From: Linum tenue
Taxonomy: Eukaryota > Streptophyta > Magnoliopsida > Malpighiales > Linaceae
NCBI GenBank assembly: GCA_946122785.1
Contig: CAMGYJ010000005.1
Span: 34,648,002 to 34,712,001 of the forward strand
Direction of reading: 5' to 3'
Length of the DNA: 64,000 nucleotides
Of the stretch, positions 44,180 to 53,837 are shown piece after piece; position 1 is the first letter of the stretch, and each line of letters starts with the position of its first letter. Both the position numbers and the translations under genes were made by a program. The notes beneath the pieces were generated by a model that was not told the origin of the DNA, searched no databases, and worked only from the letters and a program-made list of their open reading frames with translations.

Positions 44180-45120
44180 TATGAAAAGACACAGAAGAAT
44201 TTTAGGGATTTTGACCAAGTACGATACAGAAAAAGAAAGAAGGAAAAACAAAGATGAAGAAGGCTTGTGTTTCCCGTCCAAAGAGACTTGTAAATGGGAT
44301 AAAAAAAGGCAAAGCCCAAAGCGAAATAAAAGTAAATGAAAATAAGAAGGAACGAGGGCTTGAGCTACAAAGCCCAACCGAAAAATGTAACAAGACCAAC
44401 AACACACTGCTTGTCTGCAACCTTGACCTGTCGAAGCAAAAACAGAGCAGAGGCAAAAACAAAGTCGAAGAACATGGAACACAGAACAAGAACCGTAAGA
44501 GCAGTAAAAAGAAAGGCAACAAACGATTTAACGAGGTTCCCTAACTATTGGTCACTTATCGTCTCGGAAATAGTACTTGCTATTTTTTGAGAGACTCTTT
44601 TTTTATCAAGATTTTTCCTATTAAGCAAAAGAAAAAGAAACAAAGTAACGAATCTGTAAAACCGAACAACAACCAGCCCATATCACAATCCGATCTGTAG
44701 AAACCCTCAACAACTAAGAACCTCACATTCTGAAGGTGTGAAATTGGCCATTGTGAAGTTTCCTTTTCTGTTTTGGAAGAAGGGTTCACAAAATAGCAAA
44801 TTGCATAGGGTAAAATATGCTTAGAGGCGGGACCCCGAGGGGCGAGGTAGGAGGTCAAGTCCTCTTCCCCTAAACTGTTGATGACCTTGTAACTAAAAGA
44901 CCAGCCCTCTACCGCTCTCTTTTTCTCAGTTACAAACCTTACTTTTACACTCGAGATACACTGAGTATATAGGCAGAGCAAAGTATCCGTTGAGAAGACC
45001 AAGCTAGCTGTTGCTGATTTTCCGCCAGAATTGCTTCTTCTGAGATGACCTTCCTTAGATGAATGAATCTTGAAAACTTACCAAAGGAGGATCAATCGTC
45101 TACTCTTATTTCGTTCAACA
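44180..45120 (-). repeat. 5' LTR of the Sirevirus-type element, unit 2
   Basis: It equals 24842-25644 apart from an extra stretch of about 139 bp (roughly 44724-44862), which is absent from both LTRs of the unit 1 element and is bordered by CCTC on each side. The added piece has no recognised origin. Confidence 0.85.
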
Positions 45121-45125
45121 CGTGT

Positions 45126-45820
45126 CGCCATGAGGTGGGCTGCTTCATTTGCTGAACGTCGAGCAAATCGGACTGCGTTTGCAGCCCTTACTCCGAGCGC
45201 TTGGCGGATACTTTTGCAAAGAGTCCCAAGCTCTGTCCTGATCTCAAAGAGTCCAAAGCTCCCTTGATTTTAAACTATGATAAAAGTGGCTTGGTCAAGT
45301 CGATTTCCATGCACACCCTAGTAAATTTTCCACGAGCCCCATACTCAGTTGCTCTAACCACCCTTATGATTAAACCTATTAACCCAACTATTCTCAAGAC
45401 GACTTCCTTATTGATAAATTCAATGAGTAGATCAGGGAGTTGTACCCACACCATTGTCCTTTTCACCTATGCTTTCCACGGATTAAAGCCCCTATACCAA
45501 CATGAGACTGTGAGGTAAGTTGTTCCGAGAATCTAGGGGCTGCCGTTGGTAGCCAACTCATAGTCTTGCTATTGGCGAAATCGAAAGAGATAACACCCAT
45601 TGTTCATGCCAGATATCTGAAGACCACCATGTTTCGCCCATAGAGAATATAAGCGTATCGACAGTGCTTGGTACGAGGCATTCCCTCCCAACCCCTTGAC
45701 GACCTCAACTGATCGTCACTCTCTTCTCCATCTCTGCCACAGTCAACAGGATGCTAGGGCATTTAGGATCCCGCATAGTTTCATCAATGAAACCATCCTC
45801 TTCCGCGACATCTTCCGAAT
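45126..45820 (-). pseudogene. LINE remnant, unit 2
   Basis: The counterpart of 25650-26340: the same DUF4283/zf-CCHC_4 segments (VWVQLPDLLIEF, RGKFTRVCMEIDL) and the same RNase H tail. The same internal deletion is present, so the deletion predates the duplication. Confidence 0.6.
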
Positions 45821-46341
45821 TTGATTCAAACATTAATAAAATTCATCTTATGTATTTTTTATTTTATTTTTACGTCTAATTAAAAATGAGTTACCATCAT
45901 GATTGGTATATGAAGTCCCTAATGTTCTGCCTATGTTTTTCCCGTGTCCATGCGTAGGTAGGTTATGTAATTGGTAGGTTGATATGGTTATGTGTAAGGT
46001 GGTGAATACAGGTGATTATACCAAATTTGCTTTCGATCAGGGCTTTTTCGATCAAACATTCTTAATGAAAATGCGCAACTTATTGGAAAAGGGTTACCAA
46101 TTTCTAACTATAAACTATGTTATGTGAATTAACTATTTAAATTGCTTCTTTCTAACTAATTCACACACTTTTTTCATGTATTCTATTACAATTGACATAA
46201 TTAAAACAAATCATTTGTACCACTAATGATATAATGACTTACCGATTCAAACCGGTTTCATTCACAACCTTCATTCACACACGCCCAACATTATAACGAA
46301 CATTTGTTACCAAGATTGTGTTGTTAATTTATAAAATTTTA

Positions 46342-46391
46342 GGGAGTTGCTAAAGGTCGCCCTTAAAATTGCTAAAGGTCGCCCTAAAAAG
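46342..46391. repeat. Left terminal inverted repeat of the MULE
   Basis: About 50 bp with two direct copies of GCTAAAGGTCGCCCT. It pairs with 53500-53554. The same end is found on the 760-bp MULE at 24067. Confidence 0.9.
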
Positions 46392-46538
46392 AATAAAAGT
46401 TACACTTTTAACCCCCATAGCTTCTTTACCTTCCCTTCCTCAAACAAACATCACTTGGACTAAAAAAACACTCTCTAAGGAGAGAAAAATCTCTCATCGT
46501 CATTTTGAAGCCGATATCGTCGATAGGACGTCTGAATC

Positions 46539-49500
46539 ATGAGTAGCGACTCCGACGAGGTAAGAACATGAACCAAAAAAAAAAAACACAGAAAATGGGA
46601 ACCGCGGGTGATTTGCGGTCCGACCATGGTCCAACCGCAAGTGACCTGCGGTTGGACCATGGCCGGACCGCAAATCACCTGCGGTTGAGCCATTGGTGGA
46701 CCGCAATTGACCTGCGGTTGGACCATGGTTGGACCGCAAATCACCTGCGGTTCAGCCATGGTCCAACCGCAGGTCAATTGCGGTCCACCAATGGCTCAAC
46801 CGCAGGTGATTTGCGGTCCGACCATGGTCAAACCGCAGGTCACTTGCGGTTGGGCATTTTTTGGTTTTTTTTTTTTTCGTTGAATAATTTTTTATTTTTT
46901 ATATGATTTACGATTGTTCCATGAAATAATTTGTTGGGTTTTGATTTATATAATTTATTAGATTTATTTGCATAATTATTTTTGGAATTGAAGGATTTAG
47001 CATTAGAAATTAAGATTAGATTTTTGGAATTGAAGGATTTATTATTAGAAATTAAGATTAGATTTGGTCTTAAATTAAGATTAGATTTAATTTGGTGTTA
47101 ATCTAGAAAATTAAGATTAGATTTTGCATTACAAATTAAGATTAATATAATTTATTAGATTTATTGGGTTTTGATTAGATTTTTGGAATTGAAGGATTTA
47201 GCATTAGAAATTAAGATTAGATTTGGCCTTAAATTAAGATTAGATTTAATTTGGTGTTAATCTAGAAAATTAAGATTAGATTTTGCATTACAAATTAAGA
47301 TTAAATTTATTGCATAAATAATAGATTCGCATATGAAGTTATGATGATTATTAATTTTAATACTGATAACATTGCAGGATATTGGAAGTTACAATCCGGA
47401 TGGCCATGATTACACCTCGGATTTCATTGATGGCGTGAAATACACTACGGAGTTGCAAGCATATGAAGCAGCCATTGAGATTGCAAAGGGTTTTGGGTTT
47501 TATTTGGTGAGGGCATCGAACAAAAAAAATACGAATGAAGGTACTTGGCGACATTACTTACATTGCACTCATGGTAGGAAGAAGAAGTCGAAGGAACCTG
47601 ATCCGAGTAAGGAAACGAGGCCTCTTACATCTACTGAAAAGTTGGGGTGCGAGTTTCAGATCAAGCTTGAGCGGTCAGGTGATGGATATTGGTTGATCCT
47701 AGGGGTGGCAAATACAAAGAATCCTGGTGCTAATTTGGGTTTCCACAATCATCAGTTGGAGCTATTTCCGGAGGGATCAAAGGGAAGGAATGTTTTGACT
47801 ACAGAGGACAAGCAATACATCAGAGAGCTGAGATCAGCCGGTGTCCCACCAAGGAATATCCACAAGGCAGTGAATGACAGAAAAGGTGCAAATGGAACAC
47901 ACAACAGAAAGCAGATTTATAACGAGTGTCACAAGATAAGGAAAGAAGAGCTTGGTCAGATGACAGCCTTACAGTATACTTTCCGCATGGCGCAGGAGAA
48001 GGGTTACTATGTGCAGTATATGGACGATCGTAACGTGCTTACACACTTGTTCCTAGCCCACCCCGAGTCAATATTGATGTTGCGAGCTTGGCACCATGTG
48101 ATCGTGATAGATGCAACATACAAGACCAACAAGTATGATATGCCTTGGGTTGAGATTGTCGGCATGACACCAGTGGGATTGAACTTTGTCATTGCATCTG
48201 CAATAGTGTACGACGAGACGAAGGAGTCGTACCAGTGGCTTCTGACGCATTTGCAACATCTTCTTGGCCCCATTGTTCCAGATGTGTTTGTCAGTGACAA
48301 GGCAGGAGGATTGGTTGAGACCGTGGGGGTAATGTTTCCATCATCGACTCATATTTTATGTCTTTGGCATATGGATAGGAATGTGAGAGCAAAGTGTCTA
48401 ACGGAGGTGCGAAGGACGACTCATTGTGGTATAGATGCAGCCAAACCGACAGTGGATCAGATCATGGCGTCTTGGCAACGTGCTGTATATGCATTGACAG
48501 TGGAAGACATGGATACTGCCTTAGAGAATTTCAGACGTAGTTGGGGAGTACAGTACCGACGTCTTTGGGGGTATATGACAGCTGAGTGGTTACCAGTTAG
48601 ACACATGTGGGCTAAATGTTATACCAATCAACTGCGGCATTTGGGTAACACAAGCTCTAATAGGGTTGAAGCTGCCCATTCCTCCTTCAAGAAGTGGCTT
48701 CAATCATCTACTGGCGCAGTCGACACGGTTAGTAATCTAATAAATCTTTATTGATACACACATAAGTTTTAGTAGTCTCCTAATTGTTCTTCATTGTTTG
48801 TAGGTATACAAGAAGAACGATGATTACATTGAGGCTCAACACCTTCAAATCAGGAAGCTGCTGGAGGATTCCCGACAAAAGAAGCTGCTCCGAGCGGATG
48901 GAAAACCATTTCGAGAGTTGAATACGAAAGTCACTCTAGAAGCTCTGAGGTTGATGTTGTTCGAGGTAGCAGTGGAAGGGGAACCTTGTACATGTACGTT
49001 TCTTCCTACCTATGGTCTCCCATGTAGATGTTCCATTCAGTTAGCACGACGTGAAAATCGGGATTTCGCCTTGTATGATGTGTTGCCATTCTGGACCGTT
49101 ATCAACTATCGTGAACCTCCTACTCGGCCGGAGTGGGATGACCATAGTGATTACCACCGTGGTGTGTTCCAAGGTCTAGTACAGGAGGTTCTTGATAGAG
49201 GCGACGAGACCATTCGAGGTGCAATCGGCCTACTCCGGAGCCATCTTCATCCTGAAAATGATGGCATTGATGAACCGCATGGGGGACAGCCCCGCCCCGG
49301 TCGCCCAAGGACGTCCACCACTCGAAACCTGTCTCACTTCGAGCATGTGGAGAGGAGACGAGGGAGGAGAAGTTCAAGACTTCCGACTGCAACTCCGGAC
49401 AATGATGGAAATACAGGTAGATTAACTTTTTCTTTTAGTTGTGTTCAATTGTCCTCAATATGGTGTACAACTAATCTATTTTTTTTAAATGAGATAGGTG

Positions 49501-50434
49501 GTGCCCCGAATGTGAATGCACAAACCAACTTCGAGGATGAGACGGAGCCGATCCATAATGATACAGGTTAGAAATTATATTCCTAATTTCGGGTAAACAT
49601 ATAGTGTAACTCTTTGTATTAATTTATTCTATTATGTTCTTCATCTAGATGGTGCACCGAATGGGAATGCACAAACCAACTTCGAGAATGGGACGGAGCC
49701 GGTGATCCATAATGATACAGGTTAGAAATTATATTCCTAATTTCGGGTAAACATATAGTGTAACTCTTTGTATTAATTTATTGTGTTATGCTCTTTGGCT
49801 AGATGGTGCCCCGTGGAGGGTTGCTCGAATTCCCAATACTAGTTGGAAGAATTACCCATGGCTACATTGTTTGGAATCCTACGTGCAACGACTAGTTCGT
49901 GGTTGGTTCAACCCTATTCCAGATGGACACTGTGGATTTCGAGCTATATCACAAGCAGCTACTGGGGACCAAAGGAATTGGCCACAAATGAGACGCGCTG
50001 TTCTAGAGGAGCTTGAATCCCGTCCTGAGCTTTATAGAGCCTACTATGATGGAATAGCAAATGGAATAGAAGATGGCATTCGACGTTGCAGGTGGGCATC
50101 AACAAGTGGCTGTGGACCTTTCAAATGGATGGATAATGCGGAACTCTTCGTCTTCGCCACCTTGCATTCATGGGCCATCGTTGTATACAGTCAAGGCGGT
50201 CGTTATACCGTGCTACCTGTGACGGCCCCACCAGGAGTAACAAGACCACGTGGGATCTTATCACTACATTTTACGGGGGATCATTGGGTGCGACTTGACT
50301 TTCGACATGGTCAAGTGCCCATGCCTCCAATTAATGGCCTTTGGCCTATTTATCATGACCCTAGTGTCAATGGGTGGGATCAATTCTTCTTACATGAGCG
50401 TGCGCTTTATGATAGATTGAACCCACGGGGATGA
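46539..50434 (+). CDS. MULE transposase fused to an OTU-like cysteine protease
   Basis: Exons 46539-46559, 47378-48727, 48804-49416, 49498-49566, 49649-49720 and 49803-50434 all have GT-AG borders and share one frame, giving 918 residues. The N-terminal half has a FAR1-type DNA-binding region (about 25-135, FGFYLVRASNKK and CEFQIKL) and the MULE transposase core with a DDE triad: Asp252 (VIVIDATYKTNKY), Asp314 (VFVSDKAGG) and Glu438 (NRVEAAHSSFKKW). A SWIM-like zinc site (Cys519, Cys521, Cys531) has Cys533 where His is usual. After a low-complexity linker encoded by two duplicated exons comes an OTU domain with Asp749 and Cys752 (PDGHCGFRA) and His869 (GDHWVRLDF). The transposase moves the element; an OTU enzyme would remove ubiquitin or a related modifier. 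I infer the fusion from frame continuity. An alternative is two transcripts. Confidence 0.85.
46606..46857. repeat. GC-rich hairpin array in intron 1 of the MULE gene
   Basis: Alternating copies of a word like ACCGCAAATCACCTGCGGTT and its complement are separated by CCATGG-centred spacers. Overall, about 46630-46728 is an inverted repeat of about 46757-46855 with few mismatches and a 28-bp loop. It is not coding. Related GC-rich words occur near the other end at 53046-53156. Confidence 0.9.
46858..47377. other. AT-rich remainder of MULE intron 1 with a 185-bp direct repeat
   Basis: The stretch around 46980-47125 (TTTTTGGAATTGAAGGATTT, then TTAAGATTAGATTTAATTTG) is repeated at about 47178-47310. 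It is intronic and no gene is seen. Confidence 0.6.
49498..49802 (+). repeat. Tandem duplication of an exon-intron unit in the MULE gene
   Basis: Two adjacent units (49498-49648 and 49649-49802) each hold a 69-72 nt exon plus an 82-nt intron. The exons encode nearly the same peptide (NAQTNFE, TEP, IHNDT), and the introns are almost identical. The next exon opens with the same DGAP start. Confidence 0.92.
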
Positions 50435-50791
50435 ATTGTATAGCTCTCTATTGTATAACTCTCTATTTACGAATTGTATAACTTTCTATTGTTGAAACAT
50501 TTAGTAATCTACCATGTTGATTAACTATCTTAGCAATGCATTGAATGTAACTAAAGTAAAAAAACACACAACCGTCTCAATTAAACTACAAACGATGACA
50601 AATAAAACACACAATAGTCATAGTTCAACTACAAACGATGACAAATAAAACACACAATAGTCTCAGTTCAACTACAAACGATGACAAATAAAAACACAAT
50701 CGTCTACTGAGGCGGCTGCCCTACCAACTGGTCGTACAACTCGAAAACTCCAGCTGCCATATCATAGAGCTTACCACCGTCCTCCTCCCAC
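50435..50791. repeat. Spacer between the convergent MULE genes with a 43-bp tandem repeat
   Basis: Three copies of a 43-bp unit containing ACTACAAACGATGACAAATA start at about 50585, 50628 and 50671. The region holds the 3' ends of the transposase-OTU gene and the PMD gene. No further gene is seen. Confidence 0.8.
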
Positions 50792-52588
50792 TTACTCCGG
50801 TCCCTCGTCCCACAACTGATTCACCCACGGATCCCAAAAGACTATGTAACTGCTGCCGGAAGCCGGACGGTACTGGTCATGTGGTACCGTCATAGCAGCG
50901 GGGATAATCTGTCGGTATCCAAACTGGCGCAGACAACGTGAAGGATCGTATCCCTCAGCAATGTCAGAAAAGCGAATGGGGCCAGTATACAAGGAGCGGG
51001 GTATATCTGTGTGGCCATCTCGTCCGTACGGAGTCCAGGTCACATCATCAGCTGAAAGCTCATCCAACAACTGTCGATAACGTACTAACCTCTGTCTAGC
51101 CTCATCCCCACCTGGCAAACGGGGAGAAATCCACGAGGAAGCACGAGGTGCATCCGGAGACTGTGGCAGCTGGCTCGGACGGAAAAGAGGAAAGTACTCA
51201 TATATCCAAGCCTGAAGCAGGGTCAAACAACCACAAAGACCCTTACTACCCGCTCGTGTGGCCACTCCCAACTGTCTGTAGAGATAGGCTAGTGCACCAG
51301 CTCCCCAAGCGTAATCAGCCAATCGTCGATGATCCTTCAGAAACAAGTTGATCGCAGGACGAAGGCGATCACGACTCTTATCCACAAAAAGCGTGGATCC
51401 CAGTAACACAAACAGGTAACACTGCACCTCCATCTCCTTAATCTTCAGCTCTCCCCCACGCACCAACAATCCCTCTGCATGCATAGCACCATTATCGTAC
51501 CACTTAGACTTCCACTTACCACCAACCTGAGCATCCACTGGAAGTCGAACTAGACCACCCATGTCTGACTTAAGAGTATCCTGCGACGCCTCATCTCCCA
51601 TCAGCTGTCCGTCAACCGGTATCCGAAGAATGTGATGCACATCGTGTAGAAGGATCGAAATCTCTCCAAACGGCATGTGGAAGGTGTTTGTGTCCGGCTG
51701 CCACCTCTCCACAAATGCCGACAGTAGAGCCATTTCTAAATGCTGCATCATGCACCCTGTCAAGTGAGACAATCCTGTGGCTTCAACCATCTCCTTGGAA
51801 CCCTCTGCACTCCACTTATATCGCCTCAAAGTCTCTACAGCTCTCGGCCTATGGAAGCCGTCCAACACTCCACGGTCCTGCTCAGGGGAATTCCACAGTA
51901 CCAAGCCAATGTGACCTCCAAAGCTAGGGATCACATCGGGAATCACTGGTCCACCTGAACACATCGGAGACTCGGCTGTAAGAAACCACGACATATCTTT
52001 CCTCGTGGTCTTCCTCTTCCTATTTCCATCTCCGCCATCCTCGCTACTAGGTCTGGACGCATAGCGTCCATCGGGCCCACGGAAGTGGGAGGAGGCAGTA
52101 GAAGATACCCCGACCCATGCCGTCTTCCCCACGCCTAAATCAGCTTGAGGTGGGGCATCCCCAGCCTCAGCATCACCAGCACCATCAACAGCATCATCAA
52201 CAGCAGCATCACCAGCAGCAGCACCAGCATCTGGGGCATTCCCAACCTCAGCATCACCGTCATCATCATCATCATCCTCGTCAATGGAATCACTCCAATT
52301 AGCCTGCCATACCGGTGCGGTATCTGGTGTAGGAGTACTGGTAGTGCCTCGACTAAGAGACAACTGCCCCACAGTAGGGTGGCCGTCAGGAAGCACTACA
52401 TCCGCCTTCTTCTTCCTTCTAACCTTAGGTGGATTTTTTTCTTCATTTTCCTTCCTACCAGTCGCCGTAAGTCTACAAGCACGACCCTCCATTCTCTCCT
52501 TATTTCTCGCCTTAATCATATCCGGTTTACCCATTCCATGTCCAGACATCTTCAAAAAAAAGTTTGAATTATTAATAATGGAGTACAT
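50792..52588 (-). CDS. Plant mobile domain (aminotransferase-like PMD) protein
   Basis: An uninterrupted single-exon frame of 598 codons. The likely start is the Met at codon 14 (MSGHGMGKPDM), giving 585 residues. The N-terminal 180 residues are low in complexity: a basic segment, then a long Asp/Ala-rich acidic run. From about residue 215 the protein matches the plant mobile domain (PF10536). Diagnostic parts are SHLTGCMMQHLEMALLSAFV, TNTFHMPFGEISILLHDV followed by HHILRIPVDGQLMG, AWIYEYFPLF near residue 465, and CLRQFGYRQIIP. PMD proteins include the silencing factors MAIN and MAIL1 and many transposon-borne relatives. In this element it may help with chromatin or anti-silencing, which is inference. 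It converges on the transposase-OTU gene and is intact. Confidence 0.85.
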   Translation of the reverse strand: MYSIINNSNFFLKMSGHGMGKPDMIKARNKERMEGRACRLTATGRKENEEKNPPKVRRKKKADVVLPDGHPTVGQLSLSRGTTSTPTPDTAPVWQANWSDSIDEDDDDDDGDAEVGNAPDAGAAAGDAAVDDAVDGAGDAEAGDAPPQADLGVGKTAWVGVSSTASSHFRGPDGRYASRPSSEDGGDGNRKRKTTRKDMSWFLTAESPMCSGGPVIPDVIPSFGGHIGLVLWNSPEQDRGVLDGFHRPRAVETLRRYKWSAEGSKEMVEATGLSHLTGCMMQHLEMALLSAFVERWQPDTNTFHMPFGEISILLHDVHHILRIPVDGQLMGDEASQDTLKSDMGGLVRLPVDAQVGGKWKSKWYDNGAMHAEGLLVRGGELKIKEMEVQCYLFVLLGSTLFVDKSRDRLRPAINLFLKDHRRLADYAWGAGALAYLYRQLGVATRAGSKGLCGCLTLLQAWIYEYFPLFRPSQLPQSPDAPRASSWISPRLPGGDEARQRLVRYRQLLDELSADDVTWTPYGRDGHTDIPRSLYTGPIRFSDIAEGYDPSRCLRQFGYRQIIPAAMTVPHDQYRPASGSSYIVFWDPWVNQLWDEGPE

Positions 52589-53045
52589 AAAGTAATTAAT
52601 TTAAGATTTTCATAATTAAAATTATAAAACTAATAGTTTTAACATTTATGTTACGTTCTATGTAATAATTATTTACTTTTTAATCAAGGTAAAATTATTA
52701 ATAATTAAGTAGATAAACGAATTACTTTGAAATTTTGATTATTAAAATGATAAAAACACATTTTTAATTTTTTTATAATGTTCTTTAAATTTGTTATCTT
52801 TAATTAACAATTATCGAATACGATTTTAAATTTTTTTATATCATATAACTAAATTAATATTATAACTAAATTAACATTTATCAAATACGTTATTATTAAT
52901 TAGTATTATAACTAAATTAGTATTTATCAATAATATAACTAAATTCTTTTATTATGTATATTTTTTTAATTTTTTTATTATTATTAACATTTATTTAACA
53001 AATAATAAAAACAGAATTTAAAAAACAGAATTTAAAAAAAAAAAG
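52589..53045. other. AT-rich upstream region of the PMD gene
   Basis: Very AT-rich, with repeated ATTAATATTATAACTAAATT words. It is probably the promoter side of the PMD gene. No coding potential. Confidence 0.5.
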
Positions 53046-53440
53046 GGCCCGACCGCGGTCAACGCGCGGTTGACCGTCGGTTGAACCGCGGTCAACGTGC
53101 GGTTGAGCCAGCGGCTGACCGCGGTCAAAGCGCGGTTTGACCATCGCCACGGGTAAACCGCGAGCCTCTCTCGTTACCTTCTCCGCGAGCGGGCTTCGGC
53201 GGCGGCGACTGGACGCGACGACGGGCGACGGGACGCGAGCGGGAGGGAGCGGCGACTGGCGGGCTTCGGCGGCGGCGACTGGACGCGGGCGGCGAGAGAG
53301 GTGTCGCCGGTTCACCTTCTTCTCCGCGGCGGCGGGTTTGCAGAGGTTCTCCGGCGGCGGCGGCGGGTTTGCAGAGGGCGGCGGGTTTGCAGAGGGCAGA
53401 GGGTGGGTGGAAGGGTGGAAGGGAAGGAGGGTGAAGGGGT
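53046..53440. repeat. GC-rich right subterminal region of the MULE
   Basis: 53046-53156 repeats ACCGCGGTCAA/TTGACCGCGGT words that resemble the intron 1 array at the left side. 53160-53440 holds tandem repeats such as GGCTTCGGCGGCGGCGACTG (two copies, near 53192 and 53260) and GGCGGGTTTGCAGAG (three copies). The GC content contrasts sharply with the AT-rich region beside it. Frames through it are not convincing genes. Confidence 0.8.
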
Positions 53441-53499
53441 GAAAGGTTTGTTTGGTTGGTGAAATTTTTAAATTTTTATTAAGGGTATATAGGTAATTA

Positions 53500-53554
53500 G
53501 ACTTTTAAGTTAGGGCGATGTTTAGCAATTTATAGGGCGACATTTAGCGATTCA
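53500..53554. repeat. Right terminal inverted repeat of the MULE
   Basis: It contains AGGGCGATGTTTAGCAATTT and AGGGCGACATTTAGCGATTC, the complement of the two words at the left end. It is followed by the duplicated target. Confidence 0.9.
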
Positions 53555-53684
53555 GAAATTTTATTGACTGCTTACCGTATACGACTGAGTTTAATCCGAC
53601 AACCTGAATCTCCAGTGTCTTGACCTTTTCTCGGCCAGAAAAAAAGAAAACGGTAAATCAAAATCCTCTTCAGTCTTCACTTTG

Positions 53685-53692
53685 TAGGGTTT
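53685..53692 (+). promoter_or_regulatory. Telo-box-like motif in IleRS copy 2 leader
   Basis: TAGGGTTT at the same place as in copy 1. Only about 280 bp of the ancestral upstream sequence, including this motif, remain between the MULE and the ATG. Confidence 0.45.
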
Positions 53693-53837
53693 ACGGTGGT
53701 GGCGGCGGCGATCGACGAAGACGGAGCAGAGCATCGAGGGCAAGGACTGCTTTCCGTTTGTAAGCTCCATTGTTACTGAGTTCCGCCGGCACCCCTAACT
53801 CTGCTCCTATCTTCGCATCGCAATTCTCGCGGCAAGC

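Larger units (their letters stand above)
40939..45120 (-). mobile_element. Truncated Sirevirus-type Copia element, unit 2 copy
   Basis: It lacks the 3' LTR, the additional ORF, RNase H and the end of RT because the duplication began inside RT. About 260 bp of RT present in unit 1 (about 20776-21034) is also missing at 41115. Integrase (41900-42400), zinc knuckle, Gag (43514-44122), primer-binding site (44165-44177) and 5' LTR (44180-45120) remain. Unlike unit 1, the PBS region is not split by a MULE. The same CGTGT flank follows the LTR, so this copy arose by duplication and not by a new insertion. Confidence 0.88.
46342..53554. mobile_element. 7.2-kb autonomous-looking MULE with transposase-OTU and PMD genes
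   Basis: It is flanked by AAAATTTTA (46333-46341) and GAAATTTTA (53555-53563), a 9-bp duplication with one mismatch. The matching locus near 27270 is the empty site. The left end GGGAGTTGCTAAAGGTCGCC and the reverse complement of the right end TGAATCGCTAAATGTCGCCC form TIRs, and each end repeats the word GCTAAA..TCGCCC. It carries a spliced transposase-protease gene to the right and a convergent plant-mobile-domain gene. The reading frames are intact, so it may still be active. Confidence 0.93.

Noticed and set aside
46606..46857. Possible CRISPR-like array
   Set aside because: Units alternate in orientation, have no unique spacers and are part of a plant MULE; this is not a prokaryotic array.
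46475..46906. Repetitive frames through the MULE intron 1 array
   Set aside because: They result from the regular palindromic repeat, lie within an intron with good borders and occur on both strands.
52117..52302. His/Gln-rich plus-strand frame
   Set aside because: It is the reverse of the Asp/Ala-rich stretch of the PMD protein, which is the credible gene.
52995..53442. Arg/Pro- and Gly-rich frames in the right MULE end
   Set aside because: They arise from GC-rich tandem repeats; no domain, and both strands are open alike.
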